Notes: generated by a model not told the origin, from the sequence alone. Shown: positions 16,101 to 25,324, counted from the first letter of the stretch. The stretch is DNA of 64,000 nt from Flavisolibacter longurius (GCA_013327885.1 JABUMY010000003.1:372001-436000); one strand, 5' to 3'. Program-made: numbers and translations.

Positions 16101-16772
16101 ATGAAGCGTTTTGATTTTTTTCAACCCATCCACAACCAAATCAGGACTCAACTGTACGAAACAGGAGCGTGGCTGCAGCAGGCAGACGTTGACGAGACAT
16201 TGGAATCAGGTGTGACCGTTAGCAGGTTACAGGCTGTTGTAAACTTGCTGCAAGCCTACCTGGCCTTTGGCGAACGGCACATTCTGCCGGCCGTCATCGC
16301 TTACGAGTCGGCCATTGCCGATAGCCTGGTGCAGGAAAGAGCAAATCTGAGTCGGTTGTTGAAACCGCTCGAGGTAAGGATCAATGTACAGGAAAAGTTA
16401 TCTCAACAAACTGTTTTGGACAGTGACACAGAGGGCCTTGCTACTTGCTTTGAATCCCTTGCCTTGCAAACGATCCAGTACCTGCGGCGGGAAGAAAACC
16501 TGGCAGGCAAAATTCTCTGGCGTTATTACAGCGATGCCGAACTGCAGGCAATGGCCACATCGCTTAGAGATGATGAATGCTTTACTATGCTTCCTGTCGC
16601 GGCAAAAACCGTCGCGGCAAAAACTGAGGCGTCTGCAGCAACCAAAGTAGAAGAAAACCAGTTTGCAACTGAAACCTTTTATCAAACCATGACAGCGAGG
16701 GCTGCTTCATTTATCTATCCGCAGCAGCGAAGCCTCCTCCAGGATGTTTTAGCGGGTGGCATGGTTGTCTGA
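16101..16772 (+). CDS. Hemerythrin-like four-helix protein, ligands incomplete
   Basis: 223 residues from the ATG at 16101. The helical layout resembles HHE hemerythrin-like proteins: FDFFQPIHNQIRTQLYETGAWL, LQAYLAFGERHILPAVI and YLRREENLAGKILWRYYSDAEL (compare the family's terminal LW..ysD.EL). Expected iron ligands are only partly present: a His in PIHNQ and in ERHILP, but Glu or other residues at the second HxxxE and H-R-E-E positions. A C-terminal extension (TMTARAASFIYPQQRSLLQDVL) is not typical. Oxygen or iron binding is therefore doubtful. The role is unknown. Confidence 0.5.
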   Translation: MKRFDFFQPIHNQIRTQLYETGAWLQQADVDETLESGVTVSRLQAVVNLLQAYLAFGERHILPAVIAYESAIADSLVQERANLSRLLKPLEVRINVQEKLSQQTVLDSDTEGLATCFESLALQTIQYLRREENLAGKILWRYYSDAELQAMATSLRDDECFTMLPVAAKTVAAKTEASAATKVEENQFATETFYQTMTARAASFIYPQQRSLLQDVLAGGMVV

Positions 16773-16948
16773 TAGCGGTAAGCGCCTGAATTTCATCCAG
16801 GTTTGAATTTGCGGACATGGGATTTTTGTCAGAATCGAAATTTTTACCATACAATTCATCCTCCATTTTCCGCAATTCATCCCCGGTTCACCGGAACCCG
16901 TTAAGCCTGTTTCCATTCTTTGCTAAAATGGCTTTAATTTGACCCTGA

Positions 16949-18007
16949 ATGAAGATCAGGTTTCCCCAATACAGCGGAAAGGATTATATCGTTTTGGGAA
17001 TAATCATCCTGCCTTTTACGCTTGGCCTGAACAGTGTGATCTTTGGGACACGGTATTTTACCGAATCGAACATTTTTTGGCCGACCACACTCGGTACAGC
17101 CGCCATTTTTTCCCTTGACTTTGTTCTTTGCTCGGCCATTGCGGCCTTCTTAAAAAAGCGCATGCCTGCCGAGCAGCAAACCAACCTGCGGCTGGTGTAC
17201 ATGATCCTTTGCATGGTGGCCCTGAGCGGCTTTTTCCTCCTTACAGTTTTTCACGGCTACGAGTTTTTCACATCCTTTGGCTACACCTTTAATGAGAAAG
17301 GTTTTATCTGGTCGTACATGGGCATGGCCATCATCAATATTTTCCTGGCTATTTTAATGGAAGGCATTTCCCGCTACAATGCCTGGCGAGAAAACCTGAA
17401 AGAAACCGAACAGCTAAAAAAGATATTCAAGCAAAGCCAGTTGCTGGGACTGAAAAGCCAGGTTAATCCACATTTTTTGTTCAACAGTCTTAACTCGCTT
17501 TCAAGCCTGATTGCCGAAGACGAAAAAGAGGCGGAAACATTTTTGAACGAAATGAGCAAAGTGTATCGCTACATGTTGCGTGGCGATGACGAACAATTGG
17601 TGCCCCTGCAAACCGAACTGCGGTTTATTCAATCGTATATACACTTGCTGGAACGGCGTTTTGGCCAAAGTTTGCAGGTGGAGCTAAACATTCGCGAAGA
17701 GGACAAATGCAAGCTGATTCCACCACTGAGCCTGCAGGTACTTATTGAAAATGCGTTCACGCAAAACACCATGAGCAAGGCCTCGCCGCTGCTGATCCGC
17801 ATCTGTTCGGATGGCAGCAACGAAGTGTTGGTTTGTAACAACCGCAACCCAAAAATGGTGAGCAATGCCATCGATTTTGAAGCAGGCCTCGACAACCTGG
17901 TTACCAAATACCGCTTGCTGAGTTCTTCCGAAGTGGTGATCCGTGACGAAGACACGCAACGCAGTATTTTTCTTCCCCTGATCGAATCGAAAGGAGGGTT
18001 GTCATGA
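16949..18007 (+). CDS. LytS/YehU-type sensor histidine kinase (first of two)
   Basis: 352 residues. Four hydrophobic helices fill residues about 15-150, then a coiled region leads into the His_kinase domain: LLGLKSQVNPHFLFNSLNSLSSLI, with the phospho-acceptor His in NPHFLFN. The ATP-binding part has LQVLIENAFTQNTMSK, where the family normally has ENAxKHN; the His is replaced by Gln. The later AGLDNLVTKYRLL segment is normal. The next kinase overlaps by four bases (ATGA), and a LytTR regulator follows, so all three form one operon. The N-box change may weaken its kinase activity, making it a possible regulatory partner of the second kinase. Confidence 0.9.
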   Translation: MKIRFPQYSGKDYIVLGIIILPFTLGLNSVIFGTRYFTESNIFWPTTLGTAAIFSLDFVLCSAIAAFLKKRMPAEQQTNLRLVYMILCMVALSGFFLLTVFHGYEFFTSFGYTFNEKGFIWSYMGMAIINIFLAILMEGISRYNAWRENLKETEQLKKIFKQSQLLGLKSQVNPHFLFNSLNSLSSLIAEDEKEAETFLNEMSKVYRYMLRGDDEQLVPLQTELRFIQSYIHLLERRFGQSLQVELNIREEDKCKLIPPLSLQVLIENAFTQNTMSKASPLLIRICSDGSNEVLVCNNRNPKMVSNAIDFEAGLDNLVTKYRLLSSSEVVIRDEDTQRSIFLPLIESKGGLS

Positions 18008-19089
18008 ACCAGGAACTAAAGCCAACCCGCCTGCAGGTATTCAGCTTTATTGTTTCCATGCCGGTGATTGACGTGGTGTTGAACTATATTCTCTTCGACA
18101 ACCGGTTCTTTCACGACGGCCGCATCTGGCTTGTTTCGTTTCCGCTGATCTACCTGATTGGTGTCGGTTCGTGGCGGTCGCAGATAGCCATTCAAAACTG
18201 GATCCATTACAAGTTCCCGGGGCTCAAGCAAACCAGCCGGCGTATTGTGCTGCTGGCAGTACTCATCATGCCCGTTATGTCGGTATCCATCACGGTCATC
18301 ATGTACCTGTACGATTATTTCTCGGTGCTGGATTACCAGATAAAGCCGCAGGACCTGCAAAGTGTTTTGCTGCTTGGCTTTGCCGTCAACCTGATTTTTG
18401 TGACCCTATACGAGGTGGATTATGTAATGGAGCGACTGAAAGAAACGATGGTGGAAAAAGAAAGCCTGAAGCAACAGTCCTTGCAGCACGAATTTGATGC
18501 GTTGAAGAACCAGGTCAATCCGCACTTTCTGTTCAATTGTTTTAATACCCTGTCATCCCTGATTACAGAAGACAAAGAAAAAGCAGAAGTATTTTTAAAT
18601 GAGCTGAGCAAAGTATATCGCTACCTGCTGCGCAACAACGAAGACGGGCTAAGTACCGTGGAGAATGAAATGAAATTCATCCGCTCCTATTACGGCCTTT
18701 TGCAAATGCGGCATGGCGAATCGTTGCAGATGACACTTGATATAGACAAACGTTATTATCCTTATCTTTTACCATCGCTAACCCTGCAGCTCTTGGTGGA
18801 GAACGTGGTGAAGCACAACCAGCTTGCCAAAACACAGCCGCTGATGATCGAGATCTTTACCACGGCCGGCAACAAGCTGGTGGTAAATAACAACCTGCAG
18901 CGGCGTACCATCAAAGCGCCCAGCAACAGGGTAGGATTGGAAAACATCAAAGCCAAATACGATCTCCTGAATCAAAAGGGTTTCCAGGTGATGGAAGACG
19001 GCAAGAACTTTACGGTAGTATTACCGCTGATCTGGAACAACACCCACGAAAACAGGAATACCATTCTAAAAGAAATTAAAACTGCCTGA
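18004..19089 (+). CDS. LytS/YehU-type sensor histidine kinase (second of two)
   Basis: 361 residues, a paralogue of the preceding gene with the same layout: membrane helices over residues about 10-150, a coiled linker, then LKNQVNPHFLFNCFNTLSSLI with the acceptor His. Here the N-box is canonical (LQLLVENVVKHNQLAK) and the glycine region reads VGLENIKAKYDLL. This copy should be a competent kinase. Its start overlaps the first kinase by four bases and its stop is three bases before the LytTR regulator. The two probably work as a pair, possibly a heterodimer, on the one downstream regulator. Confidence 0.92.
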   Translation: MNQELKPTRLQVFSFIVSMPVIDVVLNYILFDNRFFHDGRIWLVSFPLIYLIGVGSWRSQIAIQNWIHYKFPGLKQTSRRIVLLAVLIMPVMSVSITVIMYLYDYFSVLDYQIKPQDLQSVLLLGFAVNLIFVTLYEVDYVMERLKETMVEKESLKQQSLQHEFDALKNQVNPHFLFNCFNTLSSLITEDKEKAEVFLNELSKVYRYLLRNNEDGLSTVENEMKFIRSYYGLLQMRHGESLQMTLDIDKRYYPYLLPSLTLQLLVENVVKHNQLAKTQPLMIEIFTTAGNKLVVNNNLQRRTIKAPSNRVGLENIKAKYDLLNQKGFQVMEDGKNFTVVLPLIWNNTHENRNTILKEIKTA

Positions 19090-19092
19090 TAT

Positions 19093-19857
19093 ATGAACAT
19101 TCTAATTGTTGAAGACGAAGAACTGGCCCAGAAAAAACTGCAAAAAACACTGGCCGCGGTAGATGCCACAGCTACTGTTGTGGGCATAACCGATAGCATT
19201 CAAAGTACCGTTGACTGGCTGAAAGCGAACAACAATGCCGATCTCATATTGATGGATATTGAACTGGCCGATGGGCAAAGCTTCGAGGTGTTTAACCTGG
19301 TGGATGTAAAGGCGCCGGTGATCTTTACCACCTCTTATGATGAATATGCCCTGAAAGCCTTTAAGGTTAACAGCGTTGATTACCTGCTGAAGCCTGTGCA
19401 AACCGACGAACTGCAAGCGGCGCTAGCCAAGTATAAAAAACTGGCCGACACCACCAAGCAGGATGTGAACATTGAGTCGCTGGTGAACCAGATCAAGCAG
19501 CAATTGCAGCCCAAAGAATACCGCAAGCGTTTTTTGGTGAAGCATGCGCAAAAGCTGGTGTCGGTTGACGTAGAGGAAATTGCTTATTTCTACAGCGATG
19601 GCCGTCTCAATTTTTTCAAAACCTTCGACAACAAAAAATTTGTTGTGGACTATACGATGGATGAACTGGAAGAAATGCTGGACCCTGCAGGGTTCTTCCG
19701 CATTTCGCGGTCGTTTTTTGTTGCCTTTAATGCCATTGAAAAGATCGATGATTATTTTGGCAATCGCCTGATCCTGCAACTCAACCCGGTTGTGGACAAA
19801 GAAGCGCTTGTGAGCCGGGAAAAAGTAGCTGATTTTAAAAAGTGGATGGGAAAATAG
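19093..19857 (+). CDS. LytTR-family response regulator
   Basis: 254 residues. The receiver domain (1-120) has the acidic pair VEDEE, phospho-acceptor Asp in LILMDIELADG, the switch Thr in VIFTTSYDEYA and Lys in YLLKPVQ. The C-terminal LytTR DNA-binding domain (about 145-250) shows FLVKHAQKLVSVDVEEIAYF and FFRISRSFFVAFNAIEKI. It is the output of the two upstream kinases. LytTR regulators bind imperfect direct repeats; the targets are unknown here. Confidence 0.95.
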   Translation: MNILIVEDEELAQKKLQKTLAAVDATATVVGITDSIQSTVDWLKANNNADLILMDIELADGQSFEVFNLVDVKAPVIFTTSYDEYALKAFKVNSVDYLLKPVQTDELQAALAKYKKLADTTKQDVNIESLVNQIKQQLQPKEYRKRFLVKHAQKLVSVDVEEIAYFYSDGRLNFFKTFDNKKFVVDYTMDELEEMLDPAGFFRISRSFFVAFNAIEKIDDYFGNRLILQLNPVVDKEALVSREKVADFKKWMGK

Positions 19858-19939
19858 GGGCGGCCCCACCTTACCTGTCCGCCTAAGGCGGGAGGAACAG
19901 CCAACGCACAGACCCTCGCTTTTGCATGATACATTTTTA

Positions 19940-19976
19940 GCCTCTGCCAGTTTTGCTGGCGGAGGCTTTTTGTTTT
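19940..19976 (+). terminator. Terminator of the LytS/LytTR operon
   Basis: GCCTCTGCCAG, loop TTTTG, CTGGCGGAGGC (one G-T pair) and a T-rich tail. Confidence 0.8.
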
Positions 19977-20052
19977 AGACGGACGTTGGAATGATAGGGG
20001 TCAAACAGTAGCGAAAAAAACGCTGAAATATTTCAGAATGTGATAGAAGCAA

Positions 20053-20081
20053 TTGTTACTACGCTGACTGCAATACATTTG
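20053..20081 (+). promoter_or_regulatory. Promoter antisense to the propeller sensor gene
   Basis: TTG (20053-20055), 18-base spacer, TACATTTG (20074-20081): both Bacteroidota promoter elements at ideal spacing. It reads toward the 3' end of the minus-strand sensor gene, so its transcript would be antisense. A plus-strand frame (ATG at 20095 or 20101) exists but is mostly the reverse of that gene. Confidence 0.5.
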
Positions 20082-20177
20082 CCTTTTCCTCACTTTGCAA
20101 ATGGAAATGTTCAAAACAACTTCTGTTCTGCCAATATACAAACCGGTAACCTGCGAATTGCTTTTATGTTCAAAAAC

Positions 20178-23100
20178 CTACAACGGCAATTGCAACATAA
20201 ATACCGACCGGCTTTTGTGTAACTGCACATCCAGCTTTGCTTTCAGGGCATCAATCCGTTCTTCCATATCGTGGCGCTGCAGAAGGTTGTTCAGCTTTTG
20301 CATGTTGCAGCATTCGTTCTCAAATTCAATGGTAAAAAGCAGCCGTCCCCGCTCCGCCGTCATATGCACAATACAATAAGAGGTTCCCGCATCCACCAAA
20401 CTACGCAAACCTTCTTTGAACAATAAAAACGCTTCGTGGCGCAGCTTCATGTTCAGTTGCAGCTTTTCTACTTTTTTATCGATCAGCAATTCAATTACGG
20501 CACCGGAACGTTGCATCAGCGCATCCACAAACTCCTTAATGCGGACAATGGTTTTGTCCATGGCATCGTTTTCCGGGTCAAGACTCCAGAGCATATCATC
20601 CAGCGCAATGATCATGTTGTGGCTTTTGTTGTGAATCTGCTCCAGGTATTCTTTTGCCTTGTGTGGTTCCCGCTCCGATTTCAGGCGGGCAATCTCGCTG
20701 AGGATATTAATGTTGTTCAGCGCCGTATTCACTTCCTGGTGCAGGCCATCGGCAATATCGGTACGCACTTTTTGCAGCACGGCCTTCCTGCGCATGCGCT
20801 GCCGGTCGAGCCAATAAAGCGTAAACGCCATGGTAAGTGCCAGCAAGCTGTAAAACCACCAGGTTTGGTAAAAAGGTGCCTGTATCAGCAGCGGGAGAGT
20901 TGTGATCTCCGAAGGTTGTCCTTCTGCATTCATCGTGCGAAGCAGCAACGTGTATTTGCCCGGTGGCAGAAACGGAAAGCTTGCTTTGTTATCCATGTCG
21001 GCCGAATGCCATTCTTTGTCAATATTATTCAGCCGGTACTGGATGAGCGAATAGGAGTTGTAGGTAAGCGAAGAGAATTCAATGTTCAATGAATTGTCAT
21101 TCGGACCAAGAGTAAGCAGCCCCAGTTTCATAATGGAATCAACAGGCATTTCCTGTCTGCCCACCTGTATGCTGGTAAGTGTTACCCGCTGATGCTGGTT
21201 GGGAAACTTTATCTGCGAAGGCGAAAAATGAACGAATGCTTTTTCCACCCCAAACAACATGCGGCCATCACGTAATTTATAAGAAGCGCCCAGTACAAAT
21301 CGGTCCGTTTCAATTCCGGCATCGCGGTTAAAAAACACCAGTACTTTTTTCTGCATCTGGAAGCGGTAGATCCCATTGCTGGTGCTGATCCACAAAAAGC
21401 CTTCGTTGTCTTTTTCCATCGACGTGATGATACCCATCACGGAATTGGACATAGGTATCTCCGTTATCTTGTGGCTTGGCCGGCTATACCGGTACAATCT
21501 TGTGTTGGTACTGATGATCACCATCGTGTCGTTAAACGGAAGCACGTTGGTAAAACCTTCCATGATCTTGTTGCTGTCTTTTTCGCTGCGGTTGTTCCAG
21601 TGAAACCGCATCCGTCCGTTCTCCCCATCAAAGGCAAACACGCCTTTTTTTTCCGAGGTTACCCACACCCAGCCGATAGAATCCACGGCTATTTTGGTAA
21701 TCAGGTCATTTGCCAGTTCGGGGATCTTAATCAATTCTTCCTTTCCCGCTTTGTTGGGAGAGAGCCATTTAAAAAGCCCAAAATGGTGCATGCCCAGCCA
21801 CAGGTTACCCGACCGGTCTTCGGCTATCTGCCGCACAGTGCGGTTTTGCAACGGCGCCGGGGTGCGGTGCGTCATGGTATTGCGGGCCCTGTCGTACTGA
21901 TAGATACCTGGTTGCGAACCCATCCAAACCGTATTGCTGTCGGCTGAAGGGTACATGCTCCAGAACATCAATGATGGATTCCTGGAAATAAATTTCGGCG
22001 TAAATGGCTTTTCCTGCAGCTTACTGTTGTAACGAAAAATGCCATCACCCCAGGAGCCTACCAGTATATCGTCTTCGCTTAGCTGCAAAAAAGAAAGAAC
22101 ACCACCGGTGCCGGTTTGTTTTGTGATTTGATTGATGTGCGAAACCGTGGTAAAGTACTGGTGGTTTGGGTTGAAGCGATACAGCCCGTGGTTACCGGTA
22201 GCCACCCACATGTTTTGCTCCTTGTCCTGGAAAAGATCCGAGGCAAAATCATACACAATTCCCTGCCCGCTTTTGGAGTCGCTGGGTACGAGCTTAAATT
22301 CATTGGCCGCTTCATCAAAAAGGGCAAACACCATGTTGCCATGGATCCATATCCTCCCGCTTTTGTCTTCGAAGATGCTGCTGATCTCGTGGTACATGCG
22401 CAGCTTGGAAAGAATTTCAAAGGTTTGAACCTTTCGTTTGCTTTCTTTCGGATCGAACTTTATGATACTCGGGTGATGTCCTGATATCCAGCTGACGCTC
22501 CAGAACCGCCCCCGCTTGTCGAAATGAAAATGGATCATTCCCTGCCTGAGCTGCAGGCTGTCAATGGCCATTTCCTTTTCCACATTGTGCCCGGCATAAC
22601 TCAGGTTTCCGGTGGCGCGGTTAAAGATGGCAAATTCGCCGCTGTGCAAACCGATCCAGTATTTCTGCGTACCCGGCTGTTGGGCAATGCCGGTTATCAG
22701 CCAGTTTTTTTTAAGGGGAATAAAGTTGGCTTCGGCCGAAAACTCTTTTTTCTTTTTATCATAAGTGACCAACTCGGCCGATTCCATCAGGAACATGATG
22801 TTGCCACTTTCGTCCTGTAACAATGTTTTTACCGACCAAAGCGATGCTGTGCTTTTTACGCGGACAGGTACATCGGTATAAATAAATTTTGATTTATCAA
22901 ACTGGCCAATACGCCCATCGGCAAGCAGCAGCCAAAGGTTATCCTCTTTATCAACCAGTAATTGCAGAATGGAGTTGTCAGGAATACTACCGGGCTTTTT
23001 GTCGCTACGCTGAAAGGTTTTAAAGTGAAAGCCATCATAGCGTTGCAGGCCGTTGTTGGTGGCTATCCACAAATAACCGGTACGGTCCTGCGCCACGCTG

Positions 23101-23225
23101 CGTATTTCGTTCGAAAGCAAACCTTTCGACATCGAAATTTGTGAAAAGGTAAAGGGCACCGATGGCTGTGACGCTCCCTTCCGCTGCAAACCCAATAAGC
23201 ACAATAAAAGCAGTAAGCGATACAA
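20178..23225 (-). CDS. Two-component propeller sensor with degenerate kinase domain
   Basis: 1015 residues. A short signal peptide precedes a periplasmic double beta-propeller made of two-component regulator repeats (for example DRTGYLWIATNNGLQRYD, DRSGNLWLGMHHFGLFKW, DNEGFLWISTSNGIYRF). A Y_Y_Y domain (about 690-760), one membrane helix (TWWFYSLLALTMAFTLYWL) and a HisKA_3-like dimerisation helix with IADGLHQEVNTAL follow; the acceptor His is residue 829. The final ATP-binding domain looks broken: where Asn of the N-box and the DxGxG loop are expected it reads FKEGLRSLVDAGTSYC and IEFENECCN. Start is a TTG at 23225, 18 bases after a TACTTTTG box. No DNA-binding output domain or regulator adjoins it. 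Confidence 0.9.
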   Translation of the reverse strand: MYRLLLLLCLLGLQRKGASQPSVPFTFSQISMSKGLLSNEIRSVAQDRTGYLWIATNNGLQRYDGFHFKTFQRSDKKPGSIPDNSILQLLVDKEDNLWLLLADGRIGQFDKSKFIYTDVPVRVKSTASLWSVKTLLQDESGNIMFLMESAELVTYDKKKKEFSAEANFIPLKKNWLITGIAQQPGTQKYWIGLHSGEFAIFNRATGNLSYAGHNVEKEMAIDSLQLRQGMIHFHFDKRGRFWSVSWISGHHPSIIKFDPKESKRKVQTFEILSKLRMYHEISSIFEDKSGRIWIHGNMVFALFDEAANEFKLVPSDSKSGQGIVYDFASDLFQDKEQNMWVATGNHGLYRFNPNHQYFTTVSHINQITKQTGTGGVLSFLQLSEDDILVGSWGDGIFRYNSKLQEKPFTPKFISRNPSLMFWSMYPSADSNTVWMGSQPGIYQYDRARNTMTHRTPAPLQNRTVRQIAEDRSGNLWLGMHHFGLFKWLSPNKAGKEELIKIPELANDLITKIAVDSIGWVWVTSEKKGVFAFDGENGRMRFHWNNRSEKDSNKIMEGFTNVLPFNDTMVIISTNTRLYRYSRPSHKITEIPMSNSVMGIITSMEKDNEGFLWISTSNGIYRFQMQKKVLVFFNRDAGIETDRFVLGASYKLRDGRMLFGVEKAFVHFSPSQIKFPNQHQRVTLTSIQVGRQEMPVDSIMKLGLLTLGPNDNSLNIEFSSLTYNSYSLIQYRLNNIDKEWHSADMDNKASFPFLPPGKYTLLLRTMNAEGQPSEITTLPLLIQAPFYQTWWFYSLLALTMAFTLYWLDRQRMRRKAVLQKVRTDIADGLHQEVNTALNNINILSEIARLKSEREPHKAKEYLEQIHNKSHNMIIALDDMLWSLDPENDAMDKTIVRIKEFVDALMQRSGAVIELLIDKKVEKLQLNMKLRHEAFLLFKEGLRSLVDAGTSYCIVHMTAERGRLLFTIEFENECCNMQKLNNLLQRHDMEERIDALKAKLDVQLHKSRSVFMLQLPL

Positions 23226-23531
23226 TGGTTGACTTGTTTTTTCAAAAGTAAGGTATTCGCGGGCTGCTACGGCACAGTTGATCTCCCCGAATCTGCAATT
23301 GGTGCAACCGTTACGGCAATCTGTCCACAGGCCTGGCTGCCAGGGGTGTAGACGGGTCCTTTATCACTTGAAAAACAGGCTTTTCCGGCCTTCCGGCACC
23401 GCTTTGCAATCGCCAAACGGAAAACCGCGATTCATCCGGGGAGATGCGCATTTCATGCACGATGGACTTTCCTTTGCTTGCCGTCCCGGCCATCTTTGTG
23501 TTACCAAACGAAACCAAACGAAATTAAACCA
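23226..23531. other. 306-bp divergent promoter region
   Basis: Between the divergent sensor and lipoprotein genes. The minus-strand TACTTTTG (23250-23243) is the likely sensor promoter. On the plus strand CATCTTTG (23491-23498) is the best -7 candidate for the lipoprotein, followed by a twice-repeated ACCAAACGAA decamer (23503-23522). No coding sequence is supported. Confidence 0.45.
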
Positions 23532-24302
23532 ATGAAAAAAATTCTCTTCTTTGCGGCAGCGGTACTGGCCCTTAGCTCATGTAAAAAGGACGACGACAAA
23601 AAAGATAAGGTATGGAAAGGAGCAGTGAAAACGTTTCAGCAAGGCAAGGCCTGGACCTGGTACGAAGCTGATGAAAACAACAAGCCGCTGCGCATCGCTA
23701 TCGCCATCGATGATGCAGCCATGGCCAGTCTCGACCGCCAGACGGGCGGTGGACACAACCACGCCAATTCTATTTCGATGCAACTGCCCATGCAAGCCAG
23801 CAATACGCCATTTGAGCATGTGATGCTCGACTGGAACCCGGAAGGCCATCCGCCGGCAAACGTGTATACCAAACCTCACTTTGATTTTCATTTTTATACA
23901 ACATCTGAATCCGAGCGGCTGGATATTCCCTTGTATGAAGAAGCCGTGGATGAATTTGACAACCTTCCCGCTGCTGGCTATATGCCTGCCAACTACATTG
24001 CCATTCCAGAAGGTGTTCCCCAAATGGGCAAGCACTGGGCAGATGTAACTTCCCCGGAAATGCAGCCCGGCGGAACGTTTACCCAAACCTTCTTGTACGG
24101 TTCCTACAACGGCGAAGTAACGTTTTATGAGCCGATGATCACTGAAGAATTTTTACTGGCTAACCCAAGCTTTCAACGCGACATCCCGGTGCCAACCAAA
24201 TTTAAAAAAGCCGGCTGGTACCCCACCAAAATGCGGATCGAGAAAAAGAGCGGTGTGACGAATGTGATCATTGAAAACTTTGTACAGCGCCAGGCAAACT
24301 AA
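23532..24302 (+). CDS. Lipoprotein resembling the TTHB210-like/DUF5602 family
   Basis: 256 residues from the ATG at 23532. MKKILFFAAAVLALSSC is a lipoprotein signal with the lipobox cysteine at residue 17, followed by a Lys/Asp-rich tether (KKDDDKKDK). The body has DWNPEGHPPANVY and PHFDFHFYTTSE, a His-rich pattern recalled from TTHB210-like (DUF5602) proteins and possibly metal binding. The assignment rests on that motif only. The preceding in-frame GTG/ATG region (from 23478) is not used because it would bury the signal peptide. Confidence 0.7.
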   Translation: MKKILFFAAAVLALSSCKKDDDKKDKVWKGAVKTFQQGKAWTWYEADENNKPLRIAIAIDDAAMASLDRQTGGGHNHANSISMQLPMQASNTPFEHVMLDWNPEGHPPANVYTKPHFDFHFYTTSESERLDIPLYEEAVDEFDNLPAAGYMPANYIAIPEGVPQMGKHWADVTSPEMQPGGTFTQTFLYGSYNGEVTFYEPMITEEFLLANPSFQRDIPVPTKFKKAGWYPTKMRIEKKSGVTNVIIENFVQRQAN

Positions 24303-24311
24303 GGAAAACGG

Positions 24312-24438
24312 CAACTCCGTAAGGTTGCACACTATACCAAACCAACTCCCGGAACGAAACCCCGTAAGGTCTCTTCCTTTTCCAACCTTAACCTCCTCAT
24401 GTGTTCCTGCAAGCCCCGTAAGGCTTGCAGGTTTTTTA
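24312..24438. repeat. Three small hairpins with CCGTAA loops
   Basis: TCCGTAAGG or CCCGTAAGG occurs three times (near 24317, 24361 and 24415), each between short complementary arms (GCAAC/GTTGC; GAAACC/GGTCTC, imperfect; CCTGCAAGCC/GGCTTGCAGG). Confidence 0.65.
24406..24438 (+). terminator. Terminator after the DUF5602-like lipoprotein
   Basis: Perfect 10-bp stem CCTGCAAGCC/GGCTTGCAGG with a six-base loop and six T. It is the third of the CCGTAAG hairpins. Confidence 0.85.
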
Positions 24439-24503
24439 ATGGGTATAGCCTATTTCTTCACGTGATGTGTATAGTTGGATTTTGCCTGTATGCGACCCCG
24501 GTT

Positions 24504-24511
24504 TACATTTA
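24504..24511 (+). promoter_or_regulatory. Candidate -7 box for thyA
   Basis: TACATTTA differs from TAnnTTTG at the last base only and lies 18 bp before the thyA ATG. Confidence 0.4.
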
Positions 24512-24529
24512 CCGCTGATAATTGTGTGT

Positions 24530-25324
24530 ATGCAGCAATACCAGCAACTTCTTCAACATATATTGGATACCGGGGTTCACAAAAGTGATCGTACGGGCAC
24601 AGGCACCATCAGCACGTTTGGTTACCAGATGCGGTTTGACCTGCAAAAAGGCTTTCCGCTGGTGACTACCAAAAAAGTTCATCTTAAAAGCATCATCCAC
24701 GAATTGCTTTGGTTTTTAAAAGGCGAAACCAACATTGCTTACCTAAAAGAAAATGGTGTTAGCATTTGGGACGAATGGGCCGATGCAGAAGGAGAGTTAG
24801 GACCTGTGTACGGAAAGCAGTGGCGCAGTTGGGAAGGGGCAAATGGCGAAGTGATTGACCAGGTGTCGGACGTGATCGCACAGATAAAGAAAAACCCGGA
24901 TAGCCGCCGGCTGATCATCAGTGCCTGGAATGTGGCCGAGTTGCCAAAGATGGCGCTGATGCCCTGTCATACCATCTTCCAGTTTTATGTGGCCGATAAT
25001 AAATTAAGCTGCCAGTTATACCAGCGTAGTGCCGATGTATTTCTTGGTGTACCGTTCAACATTGCATCTTATGCTTTGTTAACGCTGATGGTGGCGCAGG
25101 TTTGCGACTTCGAACCCGGTGATTTTATTCACACTTTTGGCGATGTGCATATTTACAGCAACCACCTGGAGCAGGTAAAGCTGCAGTTGAGCCGCGAACC
25201 GTTTCCGTTGCCGACAATGAGTATAAACCCGGACATAAAAAATATTTTTGACTTCCGCTTCGAAGATTTTAAGCTGGAGAATTACCAGTCGCACCCGGCC
25301 ATTAAAGCACCTGTTGCCGTATGA
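24530..25324 (+). CDS. thyA: Thymidylate synthase
   Basis: 264 residues, the E. coli length. ThyA makes dTMP from dUMP using methylene-tetrahydrofolate. Landmarks: [19 protein letters not shown], the catalytic Cys in [34 protein letters not shown] and the dUMP-contacting [10 protein letters not shown]. The ATG at 24530 gives the standard N-terminus ([15 protein letters not shown]). folA overlaps the stop by four bases, the classic thyA-folA operon in which the dihydrofolate product is recycled. Confidence 0.97.
   Translation: MQQYQQLLQHILDTGVHKSDRTGTGTISTFGYQMRFDLQKGFPLVTTKKVHLKSIIHELLWFLKGETNIAYLKENGVSIWDEWADAEGELGPVYGKQWRSWEGANGEVIDQVSDVIAQIKKNPDSRRLIISAWNVAELPKMALMPCHTIFQFYVADNKLSCQLYQRSADVFLGVPFNIASYALLTLMVAQVCDFEPGDFIHTFGDVHIYSNHLEQVKLQLSREPFPLPTMSINPDIKNIFDFRFEDFKLENYQSHPAIKAPVAV

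Larger units (their letters stand above)
19858..20177. other. 320-bp gap between LytTR regulator and propeller sensor
   Basis: Holds a small CCGCC/GGCGG hairpin near 19878-19891, the regulator's terminator at 19940-19976, and a strong promoter-like sequence at 20053-20081 pointing into the 3' end of the next gene. No convincing coding sequence is seen. Confidence 0.6.

Noticed and set aside
16780-16905. A degenerate third GTCTGAACC element before the LytS operon
   Set aside because: ATTCATCC and GGTTCA words are suggestive, but no inverted partner or full opening motif can be aligned by eye.
20095-20379. Plus-strand frame downstream of the antisense promoter
   Set aside because: Mostly the reverse of the sensor's C-terminus and Cys/Ser-rich; more likely a non-coding antisense transcript if expressed.
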